A DNA stretch of 64,000 bases. Source: Pseudolactococcus insecticola. Its GTDB lineage: Bacteria; Bacillota; Bacilli; Lactobacillales; Streptococcaceae. This document shows, one piece after another, positions 46,340 through 54,094 of this stretch. The position numbers and the translations under genes were made by a program. The notes under the pieces were generated by a model. It was not told the origin of the DNA. It saw only the letters and a program-made list of their open reading frames with translations, and searched no databases. Position 1 is the stretch's first letter. The number at the start of each line of letters is the position of its first letter. Location of the stretch: contig NZ_BLLH01000004.1 of assembly GCF_011170065.1 (NCBI RefSeq), forward strand, positions 1-64,000, read 5' to 3'.

Positions 46340-46806
46340 AAAAAAATAAACTAAAGAAAACCTTGGTCGATCAAATCTTAGATAAGGCAGGGATCGTGCA
46401 TGACTCGCTTGCGTTAAATGCGCTAGCAGATAATGCGTTACCAGATGGCATCACCAAGTCTGATATTTATAAAACGCTTGCGCTCACTGGACCTAACGGC
46501 CCTGTCATCGGTATCTTACCTCTGACACACCACTTATCAGAAAAGAAACTGGCAAAAGCGTCTCAGAATAAAAAGGTCAGCATGATCCCGCAGAAAGATC
46601 TTCAGAAAACAACTGGCTACATCCACGGCGCAAACAATCCTGTCGGTATTCGTCAGAAACACGATTTTCCGATTTTCATTGACACCATTGCACTCAACGA
46701 AGATACCATGATTGTCTCCGCTGGCGAAGTCGGACGCAGTATCCGCATTACACCACAGCTTTTGGCGGATTTTGTCAAGGCAAGTTTTGCTGATATTTCC
46801 GAATAA
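46336..46806 (+). CDS. YbaK/EbsC-type aminoacyl-tRNA deacylase
   Basis: 156 residues of the YbaK fold. The catalytic lysine region (QNKKVSMIPQKDLQKTTGY), the HGANNPVGIRQKHDFPIFIDTIA block and the IVSAGEVGRSIRITPQLL end are present. Members hydrolyse Cys-tRNA(Pro) and keep mistranslation low. It is translationally coupled to the DUF368 gene. Confidence 0.9.
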   Translation: MKKNKLKKTLVDQILDKAGIVHDSLALNALADNALPDGITKSDIYKTLALTGPNGPVIGILPLTHHLSEKKLAKASQNKKVSMIPQKDLQKTTGYIHGANNPVGIRQKHDFPIFIDTIALNEDTMIVSAGEVGRSIRITPQLLADFVKASFADISE

Positions 46807-46807
46807 A

Positions 46808-46852
46808 TTGGATAAACACCCACCAAACTTGAAAATTGGTGGGTGTTTTTTT
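46808..46852 (+). terminator. Terminator after ybaK
   Basis: AAACACCCACCAA pairs perfectly with TTGGTGGGTGTTT, followed by seven T. Confidence 0.92.
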
Positions 46853-46932
46853 ATTGAAATATCAAAATGTTCGGAAATAACAGTTATTTTCAGAAATAAA
46901 TCAAAAAAATTTCTTATTTTTAAATTCTTTAC

Positions 46933-46961
46933 TTGCAATCATTTCCAAATTACTATATACT
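46933..46961 (+). promoter_or_regulatory. Promoter of bioY
   Basis: TTGCAA (46933-46938), a 17-base spacer, TATACT (46956-46961). The GAAATAAC / GTTATTTTC near-palindrome at about 46874-46892 lies upstream. Confidence 0.65.
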
Positions 46962-46996
46962 TAAAAACAAATAAAAATAAAGAGAGAACATAAACA

Positions 46997-47581
46997 ATGA
47001 ACCAATCTAAAGTCCAACGCCTCGCAATCATTGCGGTAGCTGCTGCTTTTCTTGTGGTCGCAAGCCAGGTCACGATTCCTTTACCACTGGTCCCACTCAC
47101 ACTGCAAACCCTCGCTGTCGGCATCATCGCAACTGTTTTGAAGCCGCTTGACAGCATCATCGCCATTTTGCTTTATTTGATTCTAGGTGCCATTGGCCTA
47201 CCTGTTTTCGCAGGCGGTGCTGCTGGATTTGGCGCACTCTTTGGCCCAACAGGTGGCTTTCTCATCGGATTTTTGCTACAAGCGCAACAAACAGCACAAA
47301 TCAATCGCATGGCAGTCATGGTCAAATCTGACCGCAGTAAATTATTTGTTTTCATCATTGCAAACATCATCGGTGCCCTTTGGTGCTTAGCATTAGGTAC
47401 CATCTGGCTATCTGTGGTCGCAAATCTGTCGCTAAAAGCTGGTTTCAATGCTGGTTTCCTACCGTTTATCATCCCAGGACTTGTCAAGGCAATCCTTGCA
47501 GCTGCTATCGGTTTTGCTATCCGTCGTGCACTCAAGTCAAACCGTTATTTTGCCACACCTGTAAAATCTCAAGCCAAATAA
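46997..47581 (+). CDS. bioY: Biotin ECF-transporter S component
   Basis: 194 residues with six helices. The BioY pattern VTIPLPLVPLTLQTLAV near residue 25, GLPVFAGGAAGFGALFGPTGGF near residue 70 and the helix ending FIIPGLVKAILAAAI near residue 155 are present. It takes up biotin alone or with the ECF module. It forms, with thiT 1.5 kb away, a vitamin-uptake neighbourhood, but has its own promoter. Confidence 0.95.
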   Translation: MNQSKVQRLAIIAVAAAFLVVASQVTIPLPLVPLTLQTLAVGIIATVLKPLDSIIAILLYLILGAIGLPVFAGGAAGFGALFGPTGGFLIGFLLQAQQTAQINRMAVMVKSDRSKLFVFIIANIIGALWCLALGTIWLSVVANLSLKAGFNAGFLPFIIPGLVKAILAAAIGFAIRRALKSNRYFATPVKSQAK

Positions 47582-47622
47582 TCAAAAACAAGAAAAGCAC
47601 AACCAAGCTTTTCTTGTTTTTT
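47582..47622 (+). terminator. Terminator after bioY
   Basis: AAACAAGAAAAGC pairs with the GCTTTTCTTGTTT arm and a T-run follows. The T-run also contains the -35 (TTGTTT) of the next promoter. Confidence 0.88.
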
Positions 47623-47642
47623 TGTGCCAAACACGCTAAAAT
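47614..47642 (+). promoter_or_regulatory. Promoter of DUF3397 gene, predicted leaderless
   Basis: TTGTTT (47614-47619), a 17-base spacer, TAAAAT (47637-47642). The ATG is at 47649, six bases after the -10, which is where transcription should start. Confidence 0.65.
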
Positions 47643-47648
47643 AGACAT

Positions 47649-47999
47649 ATGCTAACTCACATCCTGATTACCCTTTATCCGATTCTAGTTTTCATCATTG
47701 TCGCGATATTTTTCAACTTTTTTCATATTAGAGAACATCTACCGCTCAATGTTCCTGACATTGTGACTTTTTTCCTGATTTTCGGGTTACACAAGTTTTC
47801 CCACCAAATCACGCAAGTCAGCCTGTTACCGTATTTTCTAGCGCTAATTTCAGCAATGGCGCTGATACTCCTCTTACTTGACCTATTTTATTACCGAGTA
47901 TTTGTTCCGAAACAATTCTTAAAATTTTTCTGGCGCACGACCTTTTTCATCACTTTGGTACTTTATATCGCCATGGTTGTCATCTTATTTACAAAATAA
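47649..47999 (+). CDS. DUF3397 family membrane protein
   Basis: 116 residues with four hydrophobic helices (about 5-24, 37-52, 62-80, 92-112), matching the size and layout of DUF3397 proteins. Function unknown. No Shine-Dalgarno precedes the ATG, and the -10 hexamer ends six bases before it. Confidence 0.8.
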   Translation: MLTHILITLYPILVFIIVAIFFNFFHIREHLPLNVPDIVTFFLIFGLHKFSHQITQVSLLPYFLALISAMALILLLLDLFYYRVFVPKQFLKFFWRTTFFITLVLYIAMVVILFTK

Positions 48000-48035
48000 A
48001 AATCTGACGTTTAATCGCCAGATTTTTTTAATTTT
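47998..48035. terminator. Bidirectional terminator
   Basis: AAATCTGACG pairs with CGCCAGATTT around TTTAAT, flanked by A and T runs. It is shared by DUF3397 and the convergent ydbC-like gene. Confidence 0.85.
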
Positions 48036-48240
48036 TAAATTCGTCAACTAACTTTTGAAACTCGTCATTGGTAAACGTGACACCTTTTCCCATTTTACTA
48101 TAGTCAGGCGACCATTGGCGAATGTCAAACTTTGCTGGTGCACCATTCCATGACACGCGTGTCAACTCCTTTTTCCAGCCCTTGTCATTTTCGGATAGGA
48201 CTAGCAAGTGCTCTTCGATTTCAAACTTGAACTCACTCAT
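48028..48240 (-). CDS. YdbC-family PC4-like nucleic-acid-binding protein
   Basis: About 70 residues from ATG 48240, which has AAGGAG eight bases upstream; a nearer ATG at 48246 is too close to it. The pattern FEIEEHLLVLSENDKGWKKELTRVSWNG, with FDIRQWSPDYSKMGKGVTF, is that of lactococcal YdbC, a bacterial homologue of the PC4 transcription coactivator that binds single-stranded DNA or RNA. Confidence 0.9.
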   Translation of the reverse strand: MSEFKFEIEEHLLVLSENDKGWKKELTRVSWNGAPAKFDIRQWSPDYSKMGKGVTFTNDEFQKLVDEFKN

Positions 48241-48310
48241 TGTCATTGCTCCTTTATTTTATCTCTCACTATATTATACGCAATTTTGCGCAATTTATCT
48301 CAAAATATGT

Positions 48311-48316
48311 TATAAT
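48311..48316 (+). promoter_or_regulatory. -10 of a predicted leaderless transcript
   Basis: TATAAT preceded by TGT, an extended -10. The ATG of the following gene is at 48323, six bases later, and there is only a T-run between them. Confidence 0.6.
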
Positions 48317-48322
48317 TTTTTT

Positions 48323-48649
48323 ATGAAAAAACTTTTACAGCACATTAAAAATATTTTGTCTGGTCATTCTGATCAACCACAAAACCCTTCAGATAATATC
48401 AATCTTGACATCCTCTCAAACCTTGAACTTGCGCATTCTTTCAACCATGCGGTCTATCTGCATTTCAATGAACAAAATGGTAACCTGACCAGTTTCACAG
48501 GTATCATTTCCAGTATCACCGAGCGCCAAGCTGTCGTCAAAGACCTACGTTCAAATCAGATCCGCATTGTGTTATTAAACAAAATCAAAAAAGTGACGTT
48601 CGTTCCTGAAAATGTCAAAAATAGTATGATCGACCAAAAAAACGCTTAG
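48323..48649 (+). CDS. Small hypothetical protein with a possible Sm/YolD-like beta domain
   Basis: 108 residues. The N-terminal 35 are basic and polar; residues about 45-98 have alternating strands (VYLHFNEQ, FTGIISSI, QAVVKDL, IRIVLLNKIKKVTFV) like YolD or Sm-type barrels. I do not recognise the family with certainty. I start at ATG 48323 because upstream in-frame codons lie inside the divergent ydbC-like gene. The last codons form one arm of the terminator shared with nadR. Confidence 0.65.
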   Translation: MKKLLQHIKNILSGHSDQPQNPSDNINLDILSNLELAHSFNHAVYLHFNEQNGNLTSFTGIISSITERQAVVKDLRSNQIRIVLLNKIKKVTFVPENVKNSMIDQKNA

Positions 48650-48676
48650 AGTCAGTTTAGTACTCTAAGCGTTTTA
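48636..48676. terminator. Bidirectional terminator formed by the ends of two genes
   Basis: AAACGCTTAGAGT pairs with ACTCTAAGCGTTTT. The stop codons of both convergent genes (48649 on plus, 48657 on minus) lie inside the hairpin, so coding ends double as terminator stem. Confidence 0.85.
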
Positions 48677-49799
48677 TTTCGATGCCAGTGTGGGCTTTTA
48701 CGGCATCAATAGCATGATGATAGCGTGCCAGATACCCCCCCTGATCCCTGCTGTCGCCTGCATTATCGAGCAAGACCACCTTGTCCATCAGGCCAAACTC
48801 ATCAAGCTGACGCATAAGCTCCTCATGAAAGGCGTTGCGCGACGTCTCCCACGCCATATTGCGAAAACCGTCGTCAACATACTTAGTCACAGGCGGAATC
48901 ACCAAAATCAAGTCCATTTCTTCATCTCGGATGGTTTTTTGAAACAAAGGCTCTAGCTGTGCCTGCTCAGCTTCTGACAGATAAAGCTTGACATAGACCC
49001 GTGTCACAATTGCATCCGTGTCCAAAAAAACAATGCCTTGATTAGACGGTGAGTTGATTTCACGCGAGTTGGCGTCATATTGACCTGTGATCAGCCGTGC
49101 ATAGTCATCCATGCGCAGCTCATCATCATCAATGTTAGACTTTTCTTCGTAGATTCGCGCGTACTCTTCTGAAAATGGGGCATTGATTGAGCGTGCGAGC
49201 CTTCTGACGAGCGTTGACTTACCAGTTGAGGCTGAGCCCATCAGCGTCACAACTTTTGAAAAATGCCTACGAAAAACACGATTGATGTCATTCCAGTAAG
49301 CTTGCGGGTTCTGACGAATCATGGTCGCAGAGATTTGTATATCATGACGATCAGCAATCTCAACTGAATAGGTATTCCCGTCATTTTCAGGAAAACGCTT
49401 GCGCAGCTCCGTCACATACTCCTCTTCTCCGACATAAAACGTAATCTCCAGATTTTCTGCTTCAGTGTTACTGTGAATCAGCTCAAACATGCGATTTGTC
49501 CACTCATCCCAACCATTTGGCATGGCAGGAATGTCATTTTCATCAAGCTTTGCCACCTTGATCGCTGCCTCATCGTTAAAGGCCTCACGCAAATAACGAA
49601 AACGCTTTTCCAGATGCAGGCCAATCTTTGAGCCACGATCATCATCATAACCCGACACAATCAGTAGAACGCCGTCATTTAAAGCTGCCGTCTTATAAAT
49701 CTGCTGCTGATGCCCCGCATGCAAAGGTGCAAACGTCCCAAAATAAATCCCGATCTTTCTCCCTGTCAACTTACCTTTTGAAATATTATTTGTAATCAT
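48657..49799 (-). CDS. nadR: NMN adenylyltransferase / nicotinamide riboside kinase
   Basis: About 380 residues from ATG 49799. N-terminal nucleotidyltransferase with GIYFGTFAPLHAGHQQQI near residue 16 and SATMIRQNP near residue 170; C-terminal kinase domain with Walker A GSASTGKST near residue 195. The N-terminal DNA-binding domain of enterobacterial NadR is absent, so it is an enzyme only. It lets the cell make NAD from salvaged nicotinamide riboside. Confidence 0.93.
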   Translation of the reverse strand: MITNNISKGKLTGRKIGIYFGTFAPLHAGHQQQIYKTAALNDGVLLIVSGYDDDRGSKIGLHLEKRFRYLREAFNDEAAIKVAKLDENDIPAMPNGWDEWTNRMFELIHSNTEAENLEITFYVGEEEYVTELRKRFPENDGNTYSVEIADRHDIQISATMIRQNPQAYWNDINRVFRRHFSKVVTLMGSASTGKSTLVRRLARSINAPFSEEYARIYEEKSNIDDDELRMDDYARLITGQYDANSREINSPSNQGIVFLDTDAIVTRVYVKLYLSEAEQAQLEPLFQKTIRDEEMDLILVIPPVTKYVDDGFRNMAWETSRNAFHEELMRQLDEFGLMDKVVLLDNAGDSRDQGGYLARYHHAIDAVKAHTGIEIKRLEY

Positions 49800-49842
49800 G
49801 AGCCACTCATTTTCAATTTTTGTTTTTCTTTTATTATAACAA

Positions 49843-49870
49843 AAAAAGCGATGGACGTCGCTTTTTGTCT
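49843..49870. terminator. Terminator of the first U32 gene
   Basis: AAAAAGCGA pairs with TCGCTTTTT around TGGACG. It lies 18 bases after the stop at 49888 on the minus strand. Confidence 0.85.
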
Positions 49871-49887
49871 TATATTTCCTATTTTTA

Positions 49888-51171
49888 TCAAGCACGAACA
49901 GTTTTTGTCACGCCATTTTTTTCATATAAATTAATCAAGCCTGACCCGTTTTTACGGATCATATCACCTGGCGCAACAGGATACGGCACCGTCATGGTAA
50001 GGACTGCCATCGGATTTGGTGCGCGGTCAATCAGCTCACCATCTTCGTTGCGTAAATCATCAACTGTCGCTGTGAAATGGCGAAAGCCTGGCCCGTAAAA
50101 CTCGATTTCGTCGCCTGCTGTGATGACATTGCGTTGGCGAACAGTTGCTGTCATGGTGTCTGCATCAAATGCAAGGACTTCGCCTACAAATTTGTACTGA
50201 GGGATTTTGCGACGGGCACCGAAAAGTTGCTCGTTTTCGCTTGGCGTTTGGTAATAAAAACCAGTCGCAAGCTCACGTTGTGCCACTTTCCAAAGTTCGT
50301 CAACAAGTGCAGGCTTGATGTCTTCAAAAGCTTCTGGGCTTTCCAGATAGGCGTCTACTGCTTTTTTGTAGACATTTGCCACGGTTGACACGTAGTGAAT
50401 TGACTTCATGCGACCTTCGATTTTGAAAGAATCCACACCATTTTCAATCAGATCGGGCACATGCTCGATCATACTCATGTCGACAGCACTCATCGAAAAT
50501 TCTTCAGGAATTTCGCCCTGAACGCTGCGGCGTTCCTGCCCAAAAGGCATGTCATAGAGATCATATTTCCAGCGGCAAGACTGCGAACAGCCACCACGAT
50601 TGGCATCGCGCTTACTCATATAGTTTGACAGCACGCAGCGCCCAGAGTAACTGATGCACATGGCACCATGCACAAATGCTTCGATTTCAACATCGGTATG
50701 CTTGCGAATTTCAGCAAGCTCGCTCATCGAAACCTCACGCGCTAAAACAACGCGCTCAAGTCCAAGCTTTTTCCAAAATTCTAGCGTTTCATAGTTGGTC
50801 GCACTCGCCTGTGTTGACAGGTGAATAGGCAGACCTGGTGCTTCACTTGCAGCGATTGCAATCAAGGCAGGATCGCTGACAATGACAGCTGAGATTCCCA
50901 AATCACGCAGAGTCCGAAACCATTCGCCAGCACCCGCTTCATTGCCTTCATGCGTGACCATGTTGGCAGCCACGTAAACCTTGGCGTTGTGCGCTCGTGC
51001 GAAGGCAACACCCTCGCGCATCTCATCAAAGCTAAAATTACCCGCACGTGAGCGCAAACCATAGGCGTCGCCACCGATATAGACTGCATCTGCACCATAG
51101 CTAATGGCAACTTTTAGCTTCTCCAAAGTCCCTGCAGGCGCAAGCACCTCAGGTCGTTTTAATTCTCTCAT
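49888..51171 (-). CDS. U32 peptidase family protein (YrrO/TrhP2-like)
   Basis: 427 residues. The N-terminal barrel begins LAPAGTLEKLKVAISYGADAVYIGG. The signature CISYSGRCVLSNYMSKRDANRGGCSQSCRW near residue 170 holds four cysteines likely to bind an Fe-S cluster. A C-terminal beta domain follows (about 340-420). In Bacillus and Escherichia such proteins are needed for prephenate-dependent 5-hydroxyuridine in the tRNA anticodon rather than for proteolysis. It pairs with the shorter U32 gene upstream. Confidence 0.9.
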   Translation of the reverse strand: MRELKRPEVLAPAGTLEKLKVAISYGADAVYIGGDAYGLRSRAGNFSFDEMREGVAFARAHNAKVYVAANMVTHEGNEAGAGEWFRTLRDLGISAVIVSDPALIAIAASEAPGLPIHLSTQASATNYETLEFWKKLGLERVVLAREVSMSELAEIRKHTDVEIEAFVHGAMCISYSGRCVLSNYMSKRDANRGGCSQSCRWKYDLYDMPFGQERRSVQGEIPEEFSMSAVDMSMIEHVPDLIENGVDSFKIEGRMKSIHYVSTVANVYKKAVDAYLESPEAFEDIKPALVDELWKVAQRELATGFYYQTPSENEQLFGARRKIPQYKFVGEVLAFDADTMTATVRQRNVITAGDEIEFYGPGFRHFTATVDDLRNEDGELIDRAPNPMAVLTMTVPYPVAPGDMIRKNGSGLINLYEKNGVTKTVRA

Positions 51172-51278
51172 GTTTTTTCTCCTATTTTCAAGATAGTGAG
51201 TAAGTTGAAAAGGTCTCTTCTGACCAAAACTGTTACTAGCGTCAAAAAGTCATCAGACTTCCTAACTTGTCTATTATA

Positions 51279-52208
51279 TTACTTTATATCGTCAGGGTCA
51301 AGGTCGTAAAAACCGTGTCCGAGCGTGCGACCCTTGGGATGTAGCGACCTTATGTCTTCATCAAAAGCATGCGCCTGCGTGACGCTCATCCCGCCATTTT
51401 CAAGCAAAGCCCGTGCCTCAACAAAACGTGCTGTGATAGCCACAAAATCATCGCCAGGCGTATAAATCCCATCAAGCTTCCAGTGAGTGTAGCTCATCTC
51501 AGCAAGGTTTTGGAGCTCCGTCATCATATCCACGTCGTCAGACGCAAAGATATGCGTGCCATGGCTGTCCTCATAGATCGAATAGTGCGTGTTTTCTTCT
51601 TTTGGTTCACTCAAAAATAGATTGCGCGCGCGCGATTTTTCCTCGTCGGTCTTGATAAAGTTGTAGTAGTTTTCAAGCAATGGTCGCTTCGACTGGTGAA
51701 TGATCGTTGCCCCATAAACCAAAACTTCTCCAAAAATTTCAAGATTCCCTGCCATATTTTTAAGCTCTTCTTTTGGCAACTCACGTGACAAGACAGCTCC
51801 AATCGCGCCTTGACTCCCCCAGAAATTGATCTGACGAGAACTTGTCACCATGGTTGAGGCGTCATAGATATAGGGTAGCTTATAGTCATCTCTCTCTAGC
51901 ACAAAAATCACACCCGTATCACCGACTGTGATCTGATCAACTTTTATCTCTTCTAAAAAATCCAGGTAAGGCTTAATCACTGCCATTTTTTCAGGGTGCA
52001 TGATGGCATTGACAGCCACTGTCACCTTAGCGTTTGCATCATGCGCAAGTTGCGTGATGGCCCGAATCTCATCCCAGGAAAAATCATGTGGCAAGCGCAA
52101 GCCAAACTCTGACTCGCCGATGTAGAGTGTGTCCACACCTTGCGCAAGCAGTGCTTTTGCCTGTTCTATACTTTCTGCAGTTGCAGTAATTGCTATTTTT
52201 TCTACCAT
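51279..52208 (-). CDS. U32 peptidase family protein, short form (YrrN/TrhP1-like)
   Basis: About 309 residues from ATG 52208; the in-frame region upstream lies over the promoter. The barrel pattern ITATAESIEQAKALLAQGVDTLYIGE and GLRLPHDFSWDEI is that of U32 proteins, but the four-cysteine cluster is absent, as in B. subtilis YrrN. It probably works as partner of the downstream U32 protein in tRNA hydroxylation. The -10 TATAAT ends seven bases before the ATG, predicting a leaderless or near-leaderless mRNA. Confidence 0.85.
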   Translation of the reverse strand: MVEKIAITATAESIEQAKALLAQGVDTLYIGESEFGLRLPHDFSWDEIRAITQLAHDANAKVTVAVNAIMHPEKMAVIKPYLDFLEEIKVDQITVGDTGVIFVLERDDYKLPYIYDASTMVTSSRQINFWGSQGAIGAVLSRELPKEELKNMAGNLEIFGEVLVYGATIIHQSKRPLLENYYNFIKTDEEKSRARNLFLSEPKEENTHYSIYEDSHGTHIFASDDVDMMTELQNLAEMSYTHWKLDGIYTPGDDFVAITARFVEARALLENGGMSVTQAHAFDEDIRSLHPKGRTLGHGFYDLDPDDIK

Positions 52209-52215
52209 AACCACC

Positions 52216-52224
52216 ATTATAGCA
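52216..52224 (-). promoter_or_regulatory. Extended -10 promoter of the U32 pair, predicted leaderless
   Basis: On the minus strand TGC-TATAAT (hexamer 52216-52221) lies seven bases before the ATG at 52208. The GGTGG in that gap would be at or before the transcription start. Confidence 0.55.
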
Positions 52225-52263
52225 AGATTTTTAGACTTTTTCCTAGATTTTTCACTAAAAATA

Positions 52264-52282
52264 TTGTAAACTAAGCTTACAA
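52264..52282. promoter_or_regulatory. GlnR/TnrA-like dyad upstream of the MerR gene
   Basis: TTGTAA-ACTAAGC-TTACAA is a perfect inverted repeat and fits the GlnR/TnrA consensus TGTNA-N7-TNACA at all fixed positions. It ends 11 bases before the ATG, overlapping the likely promoter, as expected for autoregulation by a MerR-type protein. Confidence 0.6.
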
Positions 52283-52293
52283 GGAAAACAATT

Positions 52294-52731
52294 ATGCTAA
52301 AAAATAATGATAGTAAATATCTCATTGACTTCGAAAATCTGATTTTTTCGATTCGAGAGATTTCAAAAATTTCTGGTGCGACGACTCGTCAGATTCGCTA
52401 CTGGGATGATCAGGGCTACATCCCACGCGCCACACGCACGTCAAATGAAGCCACACGAGAATATGGCTATGAAACGCTGCTACTCGTGATTTTCGTTCAA
52501 AATTTTCTGACCAACGGCTTAACCCTGCAAAAAGCCTTTGAAGCCGCCAAATGCAAGATTGAAAAATCAAAACGGTTTCATAGCTTTATCAGTGCCGCTT
52601 TCAAAAAAATAGAAATTTCTGACGACCTTCTGACCATTCATATGGGGCAATTTGACGATGATCACCTCCTTATCGCGGAGCTCCACGAGGAAAATGTTAA
52701 GTATCATCTTGAACCTGTAACTAAACCGTAA
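52294..52731 (+). CDS. MerR-family transcriptional regulator
   Basis: 145 residues. The N-terminal winged helix reads SIREISKISGATTRQIRYWDDQGYIPRA from about residue 18, followed by a region rich in hydrophobic and charged residues and a C-terminal domain with no cysteine or metal motif. In overall layout it is close to GlnR/TnrA, and its own upstream region carries a GlnR-like box; whether it is a nitrogen regulator cannot be said. glnA is not adjacent. Start ATG 52294 with AAGGA upstream. Confidence 0.85.
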   Translation: MLKNNDSKYLIDFENLIFSIREISKISGATTRQIRYWDDQGYIPRATRTSNEATREYGYETLLLVIFVQNFLTNGLTLQKAFEAAKCKIEKSKRFHSFISAAFKKIEISDDLLTIHMGQFDDDHLLIAELHEENVKYHLEPVTKP

Positions 52732-52806
52732 TATTTTAACCAAACTGTAAATTTTCTTGTCTGTCTGAAGTGGTATGATTAGTAATGTACTAAGAGGAGA
52801 ACTAAG

Positions 52807-53097
52807 ATGGAAGCGCCAAAATACGACGAAGACATAGAAAACTGGCAATCTCCAACCCGTGATTATCTCGCGGAGGAAAAAGTGGCTGACGAAACCCTAA
52901 CAGCTGAAAGATACACTGAGCTCACTTTTTTCGCAAACATTGCCATCTTTTCAATCTTCATGGTGATTAGTTGTTACATCTTTGCGGCAATCTTGCCGAA
53001 CTTTCTCGCAGTACTTCTTGCGATTGCATCGTCCTATTATCTGTTACAAGTTTCAAAACAAGCAATCAAAATACTCCTAAGTCATATTAAAAAATAA
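52807..53097 (+). CDS. Small two-helix membrane protein, unknown
   Basis: 96 residues from ATG 52807, with GAGGAG seven bases upstream. An acidic soluble N-terminus (1-40) is followed by two transmembrane helices (about 41-62 and 65-82) and a basic tail. I recognise no family. It follows the MerR gene by 75 bases and has its own terminator; an operon with the regulator is possible. Confidence 0.7.
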   Translation: MEAPKYDEDIENWQSPTRDYLAEEKVADETLTAERYTELTFFANIAIFSIFMVISCYIFAAILPNFLAVLLAIASSYYLLQVSKQAIKILLSHIKK

Positions 53098-53127
53098 GGT
53101 CAACCACGGTTGGCTTTATTTTTTTGC
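53094..53127 (+). terminator. Terminator of the small membrane protein gene
   Basis: AGGTCAACC pairs with GGTTGGCTT (one G-T) and TATTTTTTT follows. Confidence 0.75.
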
Positions 53128-53149
53128 ATTTATTCCAGATTTTAGACAT

Positions 53150-53187
53150 AAAAAAACGCATTGATTTTTTCAAATCAACACGTTTTT
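53150..53187 (-). terminator. Terminator of tpiA
   Basis: On the minus strand AAAACG..TTGATTT pairs with AAATCAA..CGTTTTT with a two-base internal mismatch, followed by a T-run. Confidence 0.8.
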
Positions 53188-53197
53188 ACAAAAAGTC

Positions 53198-53956
53198 TTA
53201 TTTGACGAAGTCAAGAAGTGCAAGGAAGCTTTCAGCTTCAAGCGCTGCACCACCAACAAGTGCGCCGTCAACGTTTTCTTTGCTCATGTATTCAGCAACG
53301 TTTTCAGGTTTAACTGAACCGCCGTATTGGATACGAACTGCGTCTGATACGTTTTTGCCGTAAAGTTTTTCAACAGTTGCGCGGACAACACCACATGTTT
53401 CGTCTGCTGTATTAGCATCTGCTGATTTACCAGTACCGATTGCCCAGATTGGTTCGTAGGCGATAACAAGGTTTGAAACTTGTTCAGGTGTGAGGTCTTT
53501 AAGTGCTGCTGTGATTTGACCTTCAACCCATTCAGCAGTTTTGCCTGCTTCGTAAGTTTCAAGGGTTTCACCACAACATACGATAGGTGTCACACCATTT
53601 GCGATGATAGCTTTGGCTTTTTTGTTGATGTCTTCATCTGTTTCGTGGAAGTATTCGCGACGTTCAGAGTGACCAATCACGATGTACTCGATACCAAGAT
53701 CAGCGATTGCTGCAGGCGAAGTTTCACCTGTGAAAGCACCAGCATTTTCAAAGTAAGCATTTTCAGCTGACAATTGAAGATCTGTTCCTTGGCGAAGGTA
53801 GTTCATTGGTGCCAAAAGAAGTGCAGGCGCAGCGATAACTGTGTCTACAAGTTCTTTTGAAGGGATATTGTTTTTCACTGCTTCTACAAAAGCTTGCGCT
53901 TCAGAAACAGTTTTGTTCATTTTCCAGTTACCTGCGATAATTGGTTTACGTGACAT
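53198..53956 (-). CDS. tpiA: Triose-phosphate isomerase
   Basis: 252 residues from ATG 53956, GAGGTGG upstream. Active-site signatures [21 protein letters not shown] (catalytic His) and [12 protein letters not shown] (catalytic Glu) are intact, with the phosphate loop YGGSVKPEN and GGAALE at the end. It interconverts DHAP and glyceraldehyde 3-phosphate. Single gene with its own promoter (TGA-TAAAAT near 54010) and terminator. Confidence 0.97.
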   Translation of the reverse strand: MSRKPIIAGNWKMNKTVSEAQAFVEAVKNNIPSKELVDTVIAAPALLLAPMNYLRQGTDLQLSAENAYFENAGAFTGETSPAAIADLGIEYIVIGHSERREYFHETDEDINKKAKAIIANGVTPIVCCGETLETYEAGKTAEWVEGQITAALKDLTPEQVSNLVIAYEPIWAIGTGKSADANTADETCGVVRATVEKLYGKNVSDAVRIQYGGSVKPENVAEYMSKENVDGALVGGAALEAESFLALLDFVK

Positions 53957-54024
53957 TGAGTCCACCTCTATATTTTTTATATTTGAGCAGTTTGCTCATA
54001 CAAGTATATTTTATCACAATTAGT

Positions 54025-54094
54025 CAAAAAAGTTTGCATTTTAGCAAACTTTTTTGGTTTTTATTTGACAGTTTTTGAAAGCTCGAATTTATCG
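54025..54094 (-). ncRNA. Candidate small RNA between tpiA and mtlD
   Basis: A perfect 12-bp hairpin AAAAAAGTTTGC-ATTTTA-GCAAACTTTTTT (about 54026-54055) is a textbook terminator but follows no gene: mtlD has its own terminator 110 bases before. Between the two is an extended -10 on the minus strand (TGC-TATAAC, hexamer 54101-54106), which would give an RNA of about 70 nt ending at this hairpin. The hairpin could otherwise be a second mtlD terminator. Confidence 0.3.

Noticed and set aside
46870-46895. CodY box upstream of bioY
   Set aside because: TATTTTCAGAAATAA matches the consensus at only 11 of 15 positions, which is common by chance in AT-rich DNA.
48122-48322. Long N-terminal extension of the 108-residue protein
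   Set aside because: The extension lies opposite the ydbC-like gene and crosses its promoter; the ATG at 48323 follows a -10 directly.
49888-52208. Secreted collagenase or protease function of the U32 proteins
   Set aside because: No signal peptide is present and the paired arrangement fits tRNA hydroxylation proteins.
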